Assembly: GCA_021780075.1 (NCBI GenBank)
Contig: JAJXZL010000002.1
Coordinates: forward strand, 62,001 to 126,000
Source of the DNA: Acidobacteriota bacterium
Lineage (GTDB): Bacteria > Acidobacteriota > Terriglobia > Terriglobales > Acidobacteriaceae
Direction of reading: 5' to 3'
Length of the DNA stretch: 64,000 nt
Shown here one piece after another: positions 17,450 through 26,598 of the stretch (the first letter of the stretch is position 1; each line of letters begins with the position of its first letter). Made by a program: the position numbers and the translations under genes. The notes under the pieces are model-generated. The model did no database searches. It was not told the DNA's origin and saw nothing but the letters and a program-made list of their open reading frames with translations.

Positions 17450-18190
17450 ATGAGCCGCCGCACTCCTTCAGCGTCACTCTCCCTCATCGTGGTTGTGCTG
17501 ATTCTTGTTTTTCTATACGTCGCTCGCCAAAGCCGAGGACCGGCGCGTTCGCCCATGACTGGCGGACAACACACTTACCCTGAGTCCAGGCGAGAGCGGC
17601 GTTATGAATCCAGAAGTGAACAGGAGCAGGCGCCGCAAGAAGAGGCGCTTTGCCAGGCCTTCGGAGTCACATGCACCTCTGAATACTTTCAGGCATGGCA
17701 AAGGCCGGCCCGCGGCACGTGCAGCACCTCGATTCGAAACGGCTATCCGGTGCCCGACCCGCGTTGTACGCCCGGCGGCGTCAATCCCTCTGTGACTGCC
17801 GACATCCTGAGGAATCCAAACTGGAGAACCCGCTGCGACCGCAACTGCGAAACGAGCGAGTCCGAGAAGCATGTGGCGTATCGCTGGTATGGAATCCATG
17901 CGCCGCATCGCAACTCAGGGGACAATCAGGTATGCGAGCTGGATCATCTGGTGCCTCTGGAACTTGGCGGCGCCGATGGACTGGGAAATATCTGGCCGGA
18001 ATGTGGACCAGATGCAACCGAGCTTGATAGCCGCTATTTCAAGATCAAGGATCGCGTAGAAAACTACCTGGCGGACGAGGTGAAGGCCGGGCGCATGCAG
18101 TTGGATGCGGCTCAAAGGGGCATCGCTTCGGACTGGACTCAGTACACGGCGGCAGCGGATCAGTATTGCGCATCGCGCGGGCGCTGCTGA
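17450..18190 (+). CDS. Membrane-anchored HNH-family protein
   Basis: A 246-residue protein with an N-terminal anchor or uncleaved leader (LIVVVLILVFLYVA, residues 12-25), a low-complexity Arg/Glu/Gln linker to residue 65, and a C-terminal domain with eight or more cysteines. The HNH core is CELDHLVPLELGG (Asp165, His166) and GNIWPE (Asn180), preceded by a C-rich knuckle region. Many small bacterial HNH proteins with this exact LDHLVPLELGG signature are known; few are characterised, and nuclease activity is inferred. Orientation of the leader would put the domain outside the cytoplasm, unusual for a DNA-repair enzyme and more like a scavenging or competitive nuclease. A strong hairpin follows at 18235. 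Confidence 0.75.
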   Translation: MSRRTPSASLSLIVVVLILVFLYVARQSRGPARSPMTGGQHTYPESRRERRYESRSEQEQAPQEEALCQAFGVTCTSEYFQAWQRPARGTCSTSIRNGYPVPDPRCTPGGVNPSVTADILRNPNWRTRCDRNCETSESEKHVAYRWYGIHAPHRNSGDNQVCELDHLVPLELGGADGLGNIWPECGPDATELDSRYFKIKDRVENYLADEVKAGRMQLDAAQRGIASDWTQYTAAADQYCASRGRC

Positions 18191-18234
18191 ACATTCGAGC
18201 GCTGCACTGCAATGGAATACCACCACAAACATGC

Positions 18235-18267
18235 TGCCGTCAGGCTTCTTCCTGCAGCCTGACGGCA
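18235..18267 (+). terminator. Hairpin after the HNH gene
   Basis: A perfect 12-bp inverted repeat (TGCCGTCAGGCT, 18235-18246, complement 18256-18267) with a nine-base loop. Only TTG follows, so it is a hairpin without a proper T-run; it lies between two converging genes and may serve both. Confidence 0.55.
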
Positions 18268-18396
18268 TTGAAGTTTCAAGAGGAAGATCGCTTTGCTCGA
18301 ACGTGCCTGACATCGCCGACGAGCGCGATTAGATCCTTCCGTTTCGATTCAATTGAAACTCCCAGTCCTGGAATCAACTGCGAACTCCCGACTCGA

Positions 18397-21300
18397 TCAG
18401 AAGGTGAACCGCGATCCGAATTGAAATTGGCGCGGCGTGTTGGAGTCCGCAGTAATCATGCCGAAGGGAGTGCTGTTATATGGATTGTTGTTTGTGTCCA
18501 GCGGGTATTCCGCACTCAGGCCTGGTGGGCCAAACTGCGCCTTGTTCGCGACGTTGAAGGAAGAAATGTCAAAGCGGACGTTGCCTCGTTTACCCAGTTT
18601 GAAGTTCTTTGAAAGCGTTAGATCCAGATCGTTGGCTCCCATGGTGCGGACATGGTCAAGATACGCCGGCGCATTTCCGGCAACGAACGGACTTTGATTG
18701 TCGCTAGGCGTAGAGAAGCAGCTCGGCGTGAACCATTGTGCCGCCGTATGCGGTGCCCCTTTGCTTGGATCACAGGTCAAGTTGGGCCGCTGGTTAAAGT
18801 AGGAGGTCGGCGCATTCACAATCGGCGAAGCAATGGGAATGCCGCTGCTCATGTAGAAAATGCCGTCTGCCGTCCAGCCGCCTAAGACGGCATTCCCCAC
18901 TCCGCTCAAGTTGAGCGCTCTGCCTTTGCCAACGGGCAGGTCATACGATGCATGCCAGGTAAATTGATACTTCACATCCTGCGGGCTGATGGAGTGTTCC
19001 AGGCTCATGTTCTTCGAGTCCTGCGGCAAACCAGCGTGAGAACCAACGAATCCGAGCGGAGGGTTTCCGTCGTCCGTCATGATCTTTCCCCATGTAAACG
19101 AGGCCAGCGTTGTGAAATGCTCCGTCAGTCGCTTTTGCACTTTGGTCTGCAGCGAGCTGTACTCGGAGTCTCCGCCCGGGAAGCCATGAACATTCACGCC
19201 ATTGTTGGCGCCATAGTTTCCATTTCCGAATTGCGGGTACTGCTGCAAGCTGACCCACAGCGGAACGGTGCCTGCCCCGTAGTTGGCATTGGTGGCCGGC
19301 TGGGTACTCGCCCACGCGTTGGGAACCATGACGCAATTCGGATTGGAGGTATCGACGCACAATGCGTAACCGTTCGACGCGATAACGTTGAGTGGGAGCT
19401 GATTCAGATCGAGATTGCCCAGCGGCAAAAATAGACCTCTGCTGCCTACATACCCGGCACTCAAAACGATGTCGTGTGGCAATTGGTACTCAACGCCGAA
19501 GTTGAAATTGTAGATTTCCTGCGTGCGCTGCGAGTGCAGCATTGTATTCAGCGTTGTCCCAAGATTATTCGTCAGGCCCTTCGGTGAGCTGATGAGCGGA
19601 ACAACCCCTGTCGGGAATGGATTGGTGAGCGAATAAATGCCTGTTGTGCTGGGTGCGGGGCCGCCGGTTGCGCCTACGCATTGATTCGTGCCGTTGTATA
19701 CGGTGTTTCCATCCGCGTTAAAACAAGTTGCGTTCCAGTTCGTTGACGAGGAGTATCCATCGCTGTCCAGACCGGCCCCGCCGACCATCTGAGCGCTTGG
19801 GCCAAAGTAGAAGCCGCCGCCGCCCCGGACGACAAGACGGGTCGCCGGTTGCCAGGCGAAGCCTAGCCGTGGTCCAAAATCTGTCAGATTGGTGGTGAAA
19901 GGAGAGCGGCTGCCACTGTTTGCGTAAACCTCTGCCCCGGTGAAGTTGACGCCATTCAGATTCGCCGCGGCAGTCGGAGCAAAGTATTCCAAACGGTTAT
20001 GGCGCTCGGTTTTACCGCCGAAGATATCCCAGCGAATACCCGCGGTGATCGTGAGAGCGTGGTTGGGATGGTACGTATCCTGGAAAAACGCCGCATAATA
20101 CGGATTTGCTTCCGCTACGAACAGGTCCTTCGTAAAATTCGGAGCGTCATTGCCTTCATATCCCGGCTGCTCTCCCATGCCCATGAGGAACGAAGCAAAG
20201 TCGCTGCCTCCAATGCCACTGGCTGTCGTTTGATCAGTGGCGGAAACGTCAAAGGCATAGGCGCCTGAAGGCGCCGGCGGCTGGCCGACATTCAGGAATC
20301 GCTTCATATATTCGAAGCCCGTGCTGATTTCATGCTTGCCCATCACTTTGGTCAGCGTCGCACTTACGTCGCTGTTCTCGCTGGCATAGATAAACGTGTT
20401 GTAGTTTGCAGTGCCGCCGATACCGCCTCCCACATCGTCGAAATTCACATAGGGAAGAGTTTTGTACACCTCATCGGCTGCCGTCGGCGTAACAAAGCCC
20501 AGAGCAGAGAGGCTGCTTATTGCGCTCTGCCCAGGATCGCCTCCCTGATTCTCATAGTGGCGCGTAAAGGAATAACGCAACTGCAAGACTGTCGTGGGAT
20601 TGATGGTGTAGTCGTCACCAATAATGAAATTACGTCCGTTGGTAATGTTTTGCGCGTAGTTCAGATCCCACGGATTGTTGAAGGCGTTAACACCCGAGGT
20701 GAAGAGCCGGTCAAAGGAGAAGCGGCCGAAGATGCGCTGCTCCTCACTCTTGTAATAGTCCAAGCGAATGTCGAACTTTTGCATGGTTGTGGGGTCAAGA
20801 CCCGGTACATAGAGGTTCGGCGAGACGTCCGTCGTGGCCGAGTCGCATGTGGAGGCACTCGGGTAATTACACTTCGGAAACTCCGACAGAAATTTCAATG
20901 CGATGGGATTGGGGTTGGCAATCTTGTTTCCAGCCACGGGCTGGCGTGTCCCATCGGGATTATCAGGCAACGTCGGATCGTAGATCGTAAAGCCCATATT
21001 CGAAAAATCGCCGGTCCGCTCCGCCATGGTGGGAACGGCAAAGGTGTTGGACCCGTCAAACATTTCCTGTTGCGTGGCCTCGTAGTCGCCAAAGAAGAAA
21101 AGCTTCTTGTGCAGAATGGGACCACTGATCGCGCCGCCCTCCTGATAACGGTGAAAGTCAGGAGACTGATTCGGCGCGCCGTTTGCCAGTTGGCTTTGCT
21201 TGTTGAAGTAATCGTTAGCGGCAAGCACATCGGGACGCAGAACCACAAACGCATCGCCATGGAACTGGTCGCCTCCCGACTTGCTCACCAGGCTGATGAC

Positions 21301-22080
21301 GCCCGCACCACCACTCTGATAAGAGGCTGGGGTGTTCTGCGTCTCGACACGGTACTCGTCCACGCCGTCCTCGGGAATTTCCATTGCCGGGATAATGGCG
21401 GCGGCGTTGTTTTCAGCAATCCCCAGCGGACTGCCGTCCAGCATGTAATATACCGAGCCGATGATGGCGCCATTGATGGTGTAGGACGAGACATCAACTC
21501 CCGGACGCCCCGAGGAGATATTGATGATGGCCTCAGAACTGGAAGAGTTGGGCGATCCATTCGCCGGGGTAACGCCTGCGCTCAATTGCACAAGGTCATA
21601 AACGTTGCGCGTGAGCAACGGAACGCGGTCGATGGTATCTGAAGAAATGAGCTGGCCTACCGTGGAATTGTTCGTATCCACCAGTGAAGAGGAGCCCGTG
21701 ACAGTCACCACCTCCGTCACATTGCCGACTTGCAGCACGATATTTACGGTGGAGGTCTGATCCACAGTGACAGGCACGTTGTCTTGAGAGACGCTTGCAA
21801 ATCCCTTACGGCTCGCAGTCACCGAATAGGAGCCGGGAGTGAGCGACACAAATGAGTACAAGCCCGCCCCGGTTGTAACCGTAGACTGTGCGATCCCCGT
21901 TGCGTGGTTCAGCGCCGTCACCTTGGCTCCGGGGACGATTGCGCCGCTGGGATCGGTGACAAGTCCATTGATCGCTCCCCTGCCGGCCTGGGCAAATACG
22001 GTCGCACCCGCGCAGAGGACAAGGATCGAAACACAGAGAAATCTGCAAATTGTCGAAATGTCCGGATTCTGGTTTTTCAT
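18397..22080 (-). CDS. TonB-dependent outer-membrane receptor, Oar-like
   Basis: A 1227-residue outer-membrane protein. ATG 22080 follows GGGGCC and opens a signal peptide ending near VFAQ. The mature N-terminus is a carboxypeptidase-regulatory-like domain (GAINGLVTDPSGAIVPGAKV ... GLYSFVSLTPGSYSV), then a plug domain (VVTVTGSSSLVDT, SDTIDRVPLLTRNVYDL) and a long barrel that ends in aromatic RFTF, as outer-membrane barrels do. Such receptors are very numerous in Acidobacteria and usually take up oligosaccharides. Its promoter (minus strand, 22132-22160) carries an ATTCAAAC/GTTTGAAT palindrome shared with the GH2 gene, tying it to the LacI regulator between them. Import of glucosamine-containing oligosaccharides is inferred from that partnership. 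Confidence 0.9.
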   Translation of the reverse strand: MKNQNPDISTICRFLCVSILVLCAGATVFAQAGRGAINGLVTDPSGAIVPGAKVTALNHATGIAQSTVTTGAGLYSFVSLTPGSYSVTASRKGFASVSQDNVPVTVDQTSTVNIVLQVGNVTEVVTVTGSSSLVDTNNSTVGQLISSDTIDRVPLLTRNVYDLVQLSAGVTPANGSPNSSSSEAIINISSGRPGVDVSSYTINGAIIGSVYYMLDGSPLGIAENNAAAIIPAMEIPEDGVDEYRVETQNTPASYQSGGAGVISLVSKSGGDQFHGDAFVVLRPDVLAANDYFNKQSQLANGAPNQSPDFHRYQEGGAISGPILHKKLFFFGDYEATQQEMFDGSNTFAVPTMAERTGDFSNMGFTIYDPTLPDNPDGTRQPVAGNKIANPNPIALKFLSEFPKCNYPSASTCDSATTDVSPNLYVPGLDPTTMQKFDIRLDYYKSEEQRIFGRFSFDRLFTSGVNAFNNPWDLNYAQNITNGRNFIIGDDYTINPTTVLQLRYSFTRHYENQGGDPGQSAISSLSALGFVTPTAADEVYKTLPYVNFDDVGGGIGGTANYNTFIYASENSDVSATLTKVMGKHEISTGFEYMKRFLNVGQPPAPSGAYAFDVSATDQTTASGIGGSDFASFLMGMGEQPGYEGNDAPNFTKDLFVAEANPYYAAFFQDTYHPNHALTITAGIRWDIFGGKTERHNRLEYFAPTAAANLNGVNFTGAEVYANSGSRSPFTTNLTDFGPRLGFAWQPATRLVVRGGGGFYFGPSAQMVGGAGLDSDGYSSSTNWNATCFNADGNTVYNGTNQCVGATGGPAPSTTGIYSLTNPFPTGVVPLISSPKGLTNNLGTTLNTMLHSQRTQEIYNFNFGVEYQLPHDIVLSAGYVGSRGLFLPLGNLDLNQLPLNVIASNGYALCVDTSNPNCVMVPNAWASTQPATNANYGAGTVPLWVSLQQYPQFGNGNYGANNGVNVHGFPGGDSEYSSLQTKVQKRLTEHFTTLASFTWGKIMTDDGNPPLGFVGSHAGLPQDSKNMSLEHSISPQDVKYQFTWHASYDLPVGKGRALNLSGVGNAVLGGWTADGIFYMSSGIPIASPIVNAPTSYFNQRPNLTCDPSKGAPHTAAQWFTPSCFSTPSDNQSPFVAGNAPAYLDHVRTMGANDLDLTLSKNFKLGKRGNVRFDISSFNVANKAQFGPPGLSAEYPLDTNNNPYNSTPFGMITADSNTPRQFQFGSRFTF

Positions 22081-22104
22081 GGCGGCCCCAAATTGAATGT
22101 TGAC

Positions 22105-22120
22105 ATTCAAACGTTTGAAT
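22105..22120. promoter_or_regulatory. Perfect 16-bp operator palindrome, receptor side
   Basis: ATTCAAACGTTTGAAT is a perfect dyad with a central CG, the form usual for LacI-family operators. It begins 11 bases downstream of the receptor's -10 hexamer, where a bound repressor would block initiation. A near-identical copy lies before the GH2 gene. Confidence 0.8.
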
Positions 22121-22131
22121 ATTAGAAACCG

Positions 22132-22160
22132 AATGTAGGAGCAAACGCGTAGCGTGTCAA
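22132..22160 (-). promoter_or_regulatory. Promoter of the TonB-dependent receptor gene
   Basis: Read on the minus strand: consensus TTGACA (22155-22160), 17-base spacer, TACATT (22132-22137). The downstream operator and start codon are in register with it. Confidence 0.7.
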
Positions 22161-22404
22161 GCTAAAAATCAATTGACCTCGAAGTTTTCTGCGACCGCGG
22201 TCGCGGAGTATCCGGTGTCAAGATAATTTCGTTCAGTGCAAAGGCCCTTGAATGAGCGAAAGAACGTGCGGAAGATGACGCGCTGGCTTGCATCCCTGAT
22301 ATTGTGGCTGCACATCGCGGGCTTGGCTGCTGTGGCAGAATAGCTTGAAATCTCTGTGCACTGCTGCAGGATGCGTGGACAGGAATGCGAGGGAGGGAAA
22401 AGAA

Positions 22405-23493
22405 GTGGCCCAGCAAAAGTCAGGCCATGTGACGTTGCTCGACATTGCACGCGCCTGTGGTTTCTCAGTATCCACAGTCTCAATCGTGCTCAGCGAGGCA
22501 CCGCTGTCGCAAAACGTGGCTGCCTCCACTCGCGAGCAGATTCGCACGATGGCGCGGCAGCTTGGTTACCATCCTGACGCCTTTGCCCGTTCACTCCGCC
22601 GCCGCCACAGCCAGACGATTGGAGTTCTGGCTTACGACCTGACTGACCCATACTGCATTCCCATCGTGCGCGGAATTCAGGCAGGACTTCATCCCACTAA
22701 CTACCTGCCACTTCTGATGGATGCACAGATCCAGAGAAGGCTTTTCGACAGCTATTTGAAGATGATCCTCGAGCGGCGCGCCGAAGGCGTCATCGTGATT
22801 GCGAGCTGGATTTTCGAGGAGACTAATCTGCTGGCCGATATCGAAAAGAACCACGTCCCAATCATCATTGTGGGCCGCGATCTCACCAGCAGGAGAATCA
22901 GTTCCGTGTTTGTAGACAACGAGGCGGGCGGCTCAATGGCAATGCGCCATCTGTGCGAACTGGGACATCGCAGAATCGCCGTGATCCGCGGCCCTGAGGA
23001 GCTTTTCGATAGCAAACCGCGCTGGACGGGCGTGCGCAAGGCAGCTACTGAAGCGGGGATCCGGATCGATCCGCGGCTCGTCTTTCAATTGCCGAACTCG
23101 GTCGATCCCTTTTCAAGCTTTGAGGGTGGACTGCACTGTGCAAAACAGATGCTGGCCTCTGGCCGCTCGTTCACTGCGGTACTTGCCTTCGACGATCTGA
23201 CCGCCCTCGGCGTAGTGCGAGGATTGAGCGAAGTCGGGCTGAGGGTTCCGGAGGATTGTTCGGTACTTGGATTCGACGACGTGTTGCCCGCAACGGTGTC
23301 CACCCCGGCGATCACCACCATCCGTCAGCCGCTGAAAGAGATGGGATTGCAGGCAGTGGAGTGGGCATTGAAGGCACTGGAAAAAAGAGAACAAGGGGTG
23401 GACCTCAACCCGCAATCGCACAAGGCGGTGCCCGAGCTGGTGGTACGAAAGTCCTCGTCTCGTCCTCCGGAGAGAAAGTCGCAAATGCGCTGA
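22405..23493 (+). CDS. LacI-family transcriptional repressor
   Basis: A 362-residue regulator. GTG 22405 is preferred: it has GGGAGG at 22391 and brings the helix-turn-helix (VTLLDIARACGFSVSTVSIV) to the N-terminus as in all LacI proteins; upstream codons encode no domain. The hinge (ARSLRRRHSQTIGVL) leads to a periplasmic-binding-protein-like effector domain with LAYDLTDPYCIPIVRGIQ, AVIRGPEELFDSKPRW and the family's VLGFDDVLPA and TTIRQP motifs. It is flanked by the receptor (divergent) and the GH2 gene (same strand), both with a matching palindrome at the promoter. It should repress both until a sugar, perhaps a glucosamine derivative, binds. Confidence 0.93.
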   Translation: MAQQKSGHVTLLDIARACGFSVSTVSIVLSEAPLSQNVAASTREQIRTMARQLGYHPDAFARSLRRRHSQTIGVLAYDLTDPYCIPIVRGIQAGLHPTNYLPLLMDAQIQRRLFDSYLKMILERRAEGVIVIASWIFEETNLLADIEKNHVPIIIVGRDLTSRRISSVFVDNEAGGSMAMRHLCELGHRRIAVIRGPEELFDSKPRWTGVRKAATEAGIRIDPRLVFQLPNSVDPFSSFEGGLHCAKQMLASGRSFTAVLAFDDLTALGVVRGLSEVGLRVPEDCSVLGFDDVLPATVSTPAITTIRQPLKEMGLQAVEWALKALEKREQGVDLNPQSHKAVPELVVRKSSSRPPERKSQMR

Positions 23494-23510
23494 GAATGCA
23501 AAAAACGCAC

Positions 23511-23539
23511 TTGACAGGGCGCATAAATTGGAGGATATT
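23511..23539 (+). promoter_or_regulatory. Promoter of the GH2 gene
   Basis: TTGACA (23511-23516), 17-base spacer, GATATT (23534-23539), 18 bases after the LacI stop. The operator begins six bases downstream of the -10. Confidence 0.7.
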
Positions 23540-23545
23540 CCCTTT

Positions 23546-23561
23546 ATTCAAACGATTGAAT
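23546..23561. promoter_or_regulatory. Operator palindrome, GH2 side
   Basis: ATTCAAACGATTGAAT differs from the receptor-side palindrome by one base and keeps the central CG. It overlaps the expected transcription start of the GH2 gene. Confidence 0.78.
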
Positions 23562-23653
23562 CTCCTACCGCGGTGATTCAACCTGAAATCTCCGGCTTAC
23601 GCATATCTTCTTAAATAGCCGTCACTCCGGCTGAACAGGAAACGCTGGTGCCC

Positions 23654-26308
23654 ATGAACAAAATTTTCGCTCCGTGTCTCGTTGCCATGCTTGCGTTGCC
23701 GATAGCTCTGCATGCAGAAGCCGTCACCCATCTTCGTGATGACTGGCGCGTACAATCGGCCTGCAAACTCAATGTGATTGGCGAAACCATTTCGACCGCC
23801 GGATTCACGGTCGATGGATGGCTAAAGACCTCAGTGCCCAGTACTGTGCTGGCTGCGCAGGTCGCGAACGGAGTGCTCCCGGACCCCTACTATGGTTCCA
23901 ACCTCCGCCAGATCCCCGGCACAGACTATCCAGTCGGGAGAAATTTTTCCAACCTTCCGATGTCGCAGGATAGCCCATACCGCTGCGGCTGGTGGTATCG
24001 GAGCGAGTTCACCGCGCCAGCAGCATCCCTCCAGAATCAGCGTTTTTGGCTGCACTTTGCCGGCATCAACTATCGCGCCGAGATTTGGCTCAACGGACAC
24101 CGGATCGCGGATTCGACAACAGTGGCCGGCGCCTATCGCACCTACGACTTCGATGTCACCGAGTTGCTAAAACCGGGCAAGACGAATGTGCTTGCAGTTG
24201 AGACTTTCGCGCCAACTGAAAAGGACCTGGGCATCAACTGGGTCGACTGGAATCCCTGCCCGCCCGATAAGGACATGGGTCTATGGGGTGCGGTCGATCT
24301 GGTCACAAGTGGTGCGGTCACCCTGCGCTCGCCTATGGCCGTAACGCATTTTGAAAATGCCGAGCTCGCAACCGCGGACCTGACCGTGTACGCCGAGTTG
24401 CACAATTCAACCGGAGCCACCGTGAAGGGTGTCGTCACCGGCTCGGCTGCAGGAGTGCAATTCGAGCAGCCGATTGAACTGGCGGCACACGAAGACCGTA
24501 CCGTGATCTTTAATCCGGAACAATTCCCCGCCTTGCGCATCCGAAATCCGAAGCCGTGGTGGCCCTACCAGATGGGCAATCCGCATCTCGAGCGCCTTTC
24601 CATGAGCTTCAGCGCAAAGGGCCAGATCACGGACCAGAAAAGCGTGGACTTCGGCATCCGCGAGGTCACCTCGGAGCTTACGTCCAATGGCAGCCGGCTG
24701 TTTCGCATCAACGGGAAACCAATCCTGATTCGAGGCGCCGGCTGGTCGCAGGATATGCTGCTGCGCTCGAATGACAACCGCCTGCGCGATCAGATACGCA
24801 TGGTGCGCGATATGAATCTGAATACGATTCGCTTGGAAGGCAAACTGGAGACCGATAAGTTCTTTCAGCTGGCCGACCAGCAGGGCATCCTGGTAATGCT
24901 CGGATGGTGCTGTTGCGATCATTGGGAACGGTGGAATACATGGACTCCGGAAGACCATACAATCGCCACCGCTTCTCTGCGCGCGCAACTTCTTCGCCTC
25001 CGCCAGCACGCCAGCCTGCTCGTCTGGCTGAATGGAAGCGACAATCCGCCACCGGCCGACGTAGAGAGTGCATATCTGAAAGTTGAATCTGAGACACATT
25101 GGCCCAATCCGGTACTCTCGTCGGCAACAGGCACACCCACTACAGTAACCGGCGAAAGCGGAGTAAAGATGTCTGGCCCCTACGATTACGTCGCGCCGAG
25201 CTACTGGTATGTGGGCACGCACTACGGAGGCGCTTCGGGATTCAATACCGAAACAAGCCCCGGTCCAGCCATTCCGTCGCTGGCGAGCCGCCAGAAGTTC
25301 CTGCCCGACCCGGATGTCTGGCCTCCTTCATCCACATGGAGCCTGCATTACGGCGGCGGTGAATTTGTAAACCTGAAAGTCTTCGACGAAGCCATGGATG
25401 CCGTGTACGCCAAACCACGCTCCGCTGCTGAATATGAACGCATGGCGCAGACCATGGAATACGACTCCGAGCGTGCAATGTTCGAGGCCTACGCCAAAAA
25501 CAAGTATGTGTCCACGGGAGTCATTCAATGGATGCTCAACAATGCCTGGCCCTCGATGATCTGGCATCTGTACGACTACTACCTCGATGCGGGAGGCGGC
25601 TATTTTGGCACCAAGAAGGCTTGCGAGCCGTTGCACATTCAGTATTCCTACGATGACCGTTCGATTGTGGTGGTCAACAGCACCGCTCAATCCGTCTCAG
25701 GACTGCATGCCAGCATCAGCGTCCACAACCTTGGCTGGAAGGAAGTCTACCGCGCAGAGACGGTCGTAAATTCGGGCATCGATAGCGCCCAGCGCATCTT
25801 CGACATACCTGACAGTCTTTATTCTGGCGACGATAGAATCTTCTTCATCGATCTGTCTCTGAAGGATGCGGCGGGCCATGAGGTCAGCCACAACTTCTAC
25901 TGGGTGCCGGTCACGCTCACTACATTTGATTGGGAGAAGACCGACTACACGCATACGCCAGCGGAGCGCCATGAAGACCTTACTGCGCTCACAAATTTGC
26001 CCCCAGCCAAAGTTCTGGCGCACGCTGAAATCGCGAACACGCCCCGCGGCCGTGAGGTCCGTCTGCATCTCGAGAACACATCCGCTGCACTCGCCTTCCA
26101 GATCCGTGCTGCTGTCCGCACGCCGTCCGGAGGCCTCATCGCGCCCGTGTTCTGGTCAGACAACTGGATCGAGCTGCCTCCGGGTGAATCGACGACGCTG
26201 ACGGCGCTGCTGCCGGAAGGCGCCGACGGCGTGCCCGCCGTGCAGATCGAAGGCTGGAATATTGCCTCCGTAAGCATCGCACCCACAGCCGTTGCGGCGG
26301 CAAACTGA
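23654..26308 (+). CDS. GH2 glycosidase, exo-beta-D-glucosaminidase-like
   Basis: An 884-residue secreted enzyme. ATG 23654 starts MNKIFAPCLVAMLALPIAL with cleavage near LHA; a GTG two codons earlier is possible. Domain order is that of GH2: jelly-roll sugar-binding domain (WYRSEFTAPA, FAGINYRAEIWLNG), two Ig-like domains, TIM barrel and C-terminal beta domains. The closest remembered match is the exo-beta-glucosaminidase CsxA of Amycolatopsis, sharing WLNGSDNPPP (its Asp is the acid/base), GPYDYVAPSYWY, FNTETSPG (its Glu is the nucleophile), STGVIQWMLNNAWPS and KKACEPLHIQYS. It would release glucosamine from the non-reducing end of chitosan oligomers; beta-mannosidase is the main alternative. 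Promoter and operator lie just upstream. Confidence 0.85.
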   Translation: MNKIFAPCLVAMLALPIALHAEAVTHLRDDWRVQSACKLNVIGETISTAGFTVDGWLKTSVPSTVLAAQVANGVLPDPYYGSNLRQIPGTDYPVGRNFSNLPMSQDSPYRCGWWYRSEFTAPAASLQNQRFWLHFAGINYRAEIWLNGHRIADSTTVAGAYRTYDFDVTELLKPGKTNVLAVETFAPTEKDLGINWVDWNPCPPDKDMGLWGAVDLVTSGAVTLRSPMAVTHFENAELATADLTVYAELHNSTGATVKGVVTGSAAGVQFEQPIELAAHEDRTVIFNPEQFPALRIRNPKPWWPYQMGNPHLERLSMSFSAKGQITDQKSVDFGIREVTSELTSNGSRLFRINGKPILIRGAGWSQDMLLRSNDNRLRDQIRMVRDMNLNTIRLEGKLETDKFFQLADQQGILVMLGWCCCDHWERWNTWTPEDHTIATASLRAQLLRLRQHASLLVWLNGSDNPPPADVESAYLKVESETHWPNPVLSSATGTPTTVTGESGVKMSGPYDYVAPSYWYVGTHYGGASGFNTETSPGPAIPSLASRQKFLPDPDVWPPSSTWSLHYGGGEFVNLKVFDEAMDAVYAKPRSAAEYERMAQTMEYDSERAMFEAYAKNKYVSTGVIQWMLNNAWPSMIWHLYDYYLDAGGGYFGTKKACEPLHIQYSYDDRSIVVVNSTAQSVSGLHASISVHNLGWKEVYRAETVVNSGIDSAQRIFDIPDSLYSGDDRIFFIDLSLKDAAGHEVSHNFYWVPVTLTTFDWEKTDYTHTPAERHEDLTALTNLPPAKVLAHAEIANTPRGREVRLHLENTSAALAFQIRAAVRTPSGGLIAPVFWSDNWIELPPGESTTLTALLPEGADGVPAVQIEGWNIASVSIAPTAVAAAN

Positions 26309-26375
26309 TTTTTGCCGCAATCCAGCCTTTCAGGGGCAACCTCGGGCACGGACGCAATCGGCAGAGCAAGGTAAA

Positions 26376-26410
26376 GAGGCTCCTCATACTTTTGCCGGAT
26401 GAGGAGCCTC
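26376..26410. terminator. Bidirectional hairpin between converging genes
   Basis: A perfect 12-bp stem (GAGGCTCCTCAT, 26376-26387, complement 26399-26410), 11-base loop, between the GH2 gene and ggt. A short T-stretch follows only on the minus strand. The remaining bases of 26309-26598 hold nothing else recognisable. Confidence 0.55.
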
Positions 26411-26598
26411 GATTGAAGTCTGCGCCGCGCGTGCGTAGAACATACTTCAGCATCGAAAAAGGACGGTTCACGCAGAGTATTGTGCAAAGAGAACGCGCTG
26501 CGACGGCAACGCAAGATACTTTCTGCAAATGGCCTATCTCACTGAACGTCGGCGCTTGATCTAACGGAGTGCTGCCTGCGGCGCGACTGCCGCTGCCC

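Larger units (their letters stand above)
22081..22404. other. Divergent control region of the receptor and LacI genes
   Basis: This 324-base region holds the receptor promoter and operator (listed separately, 22105-22160). The rest, 22161-22404, should contain the regulator's own promoter and the GGGAGG ribosome site at 22391 before GTG 22405; no second copy of the operator was found in it. Confidence 0.6.

Noticed and set aside
20332-21642. 436-codon plus-strand frame inside the TonB receptor gene
   Set aside because: No ribosome site, no recognisable domain, Arg/His/Val-rich antisense product.
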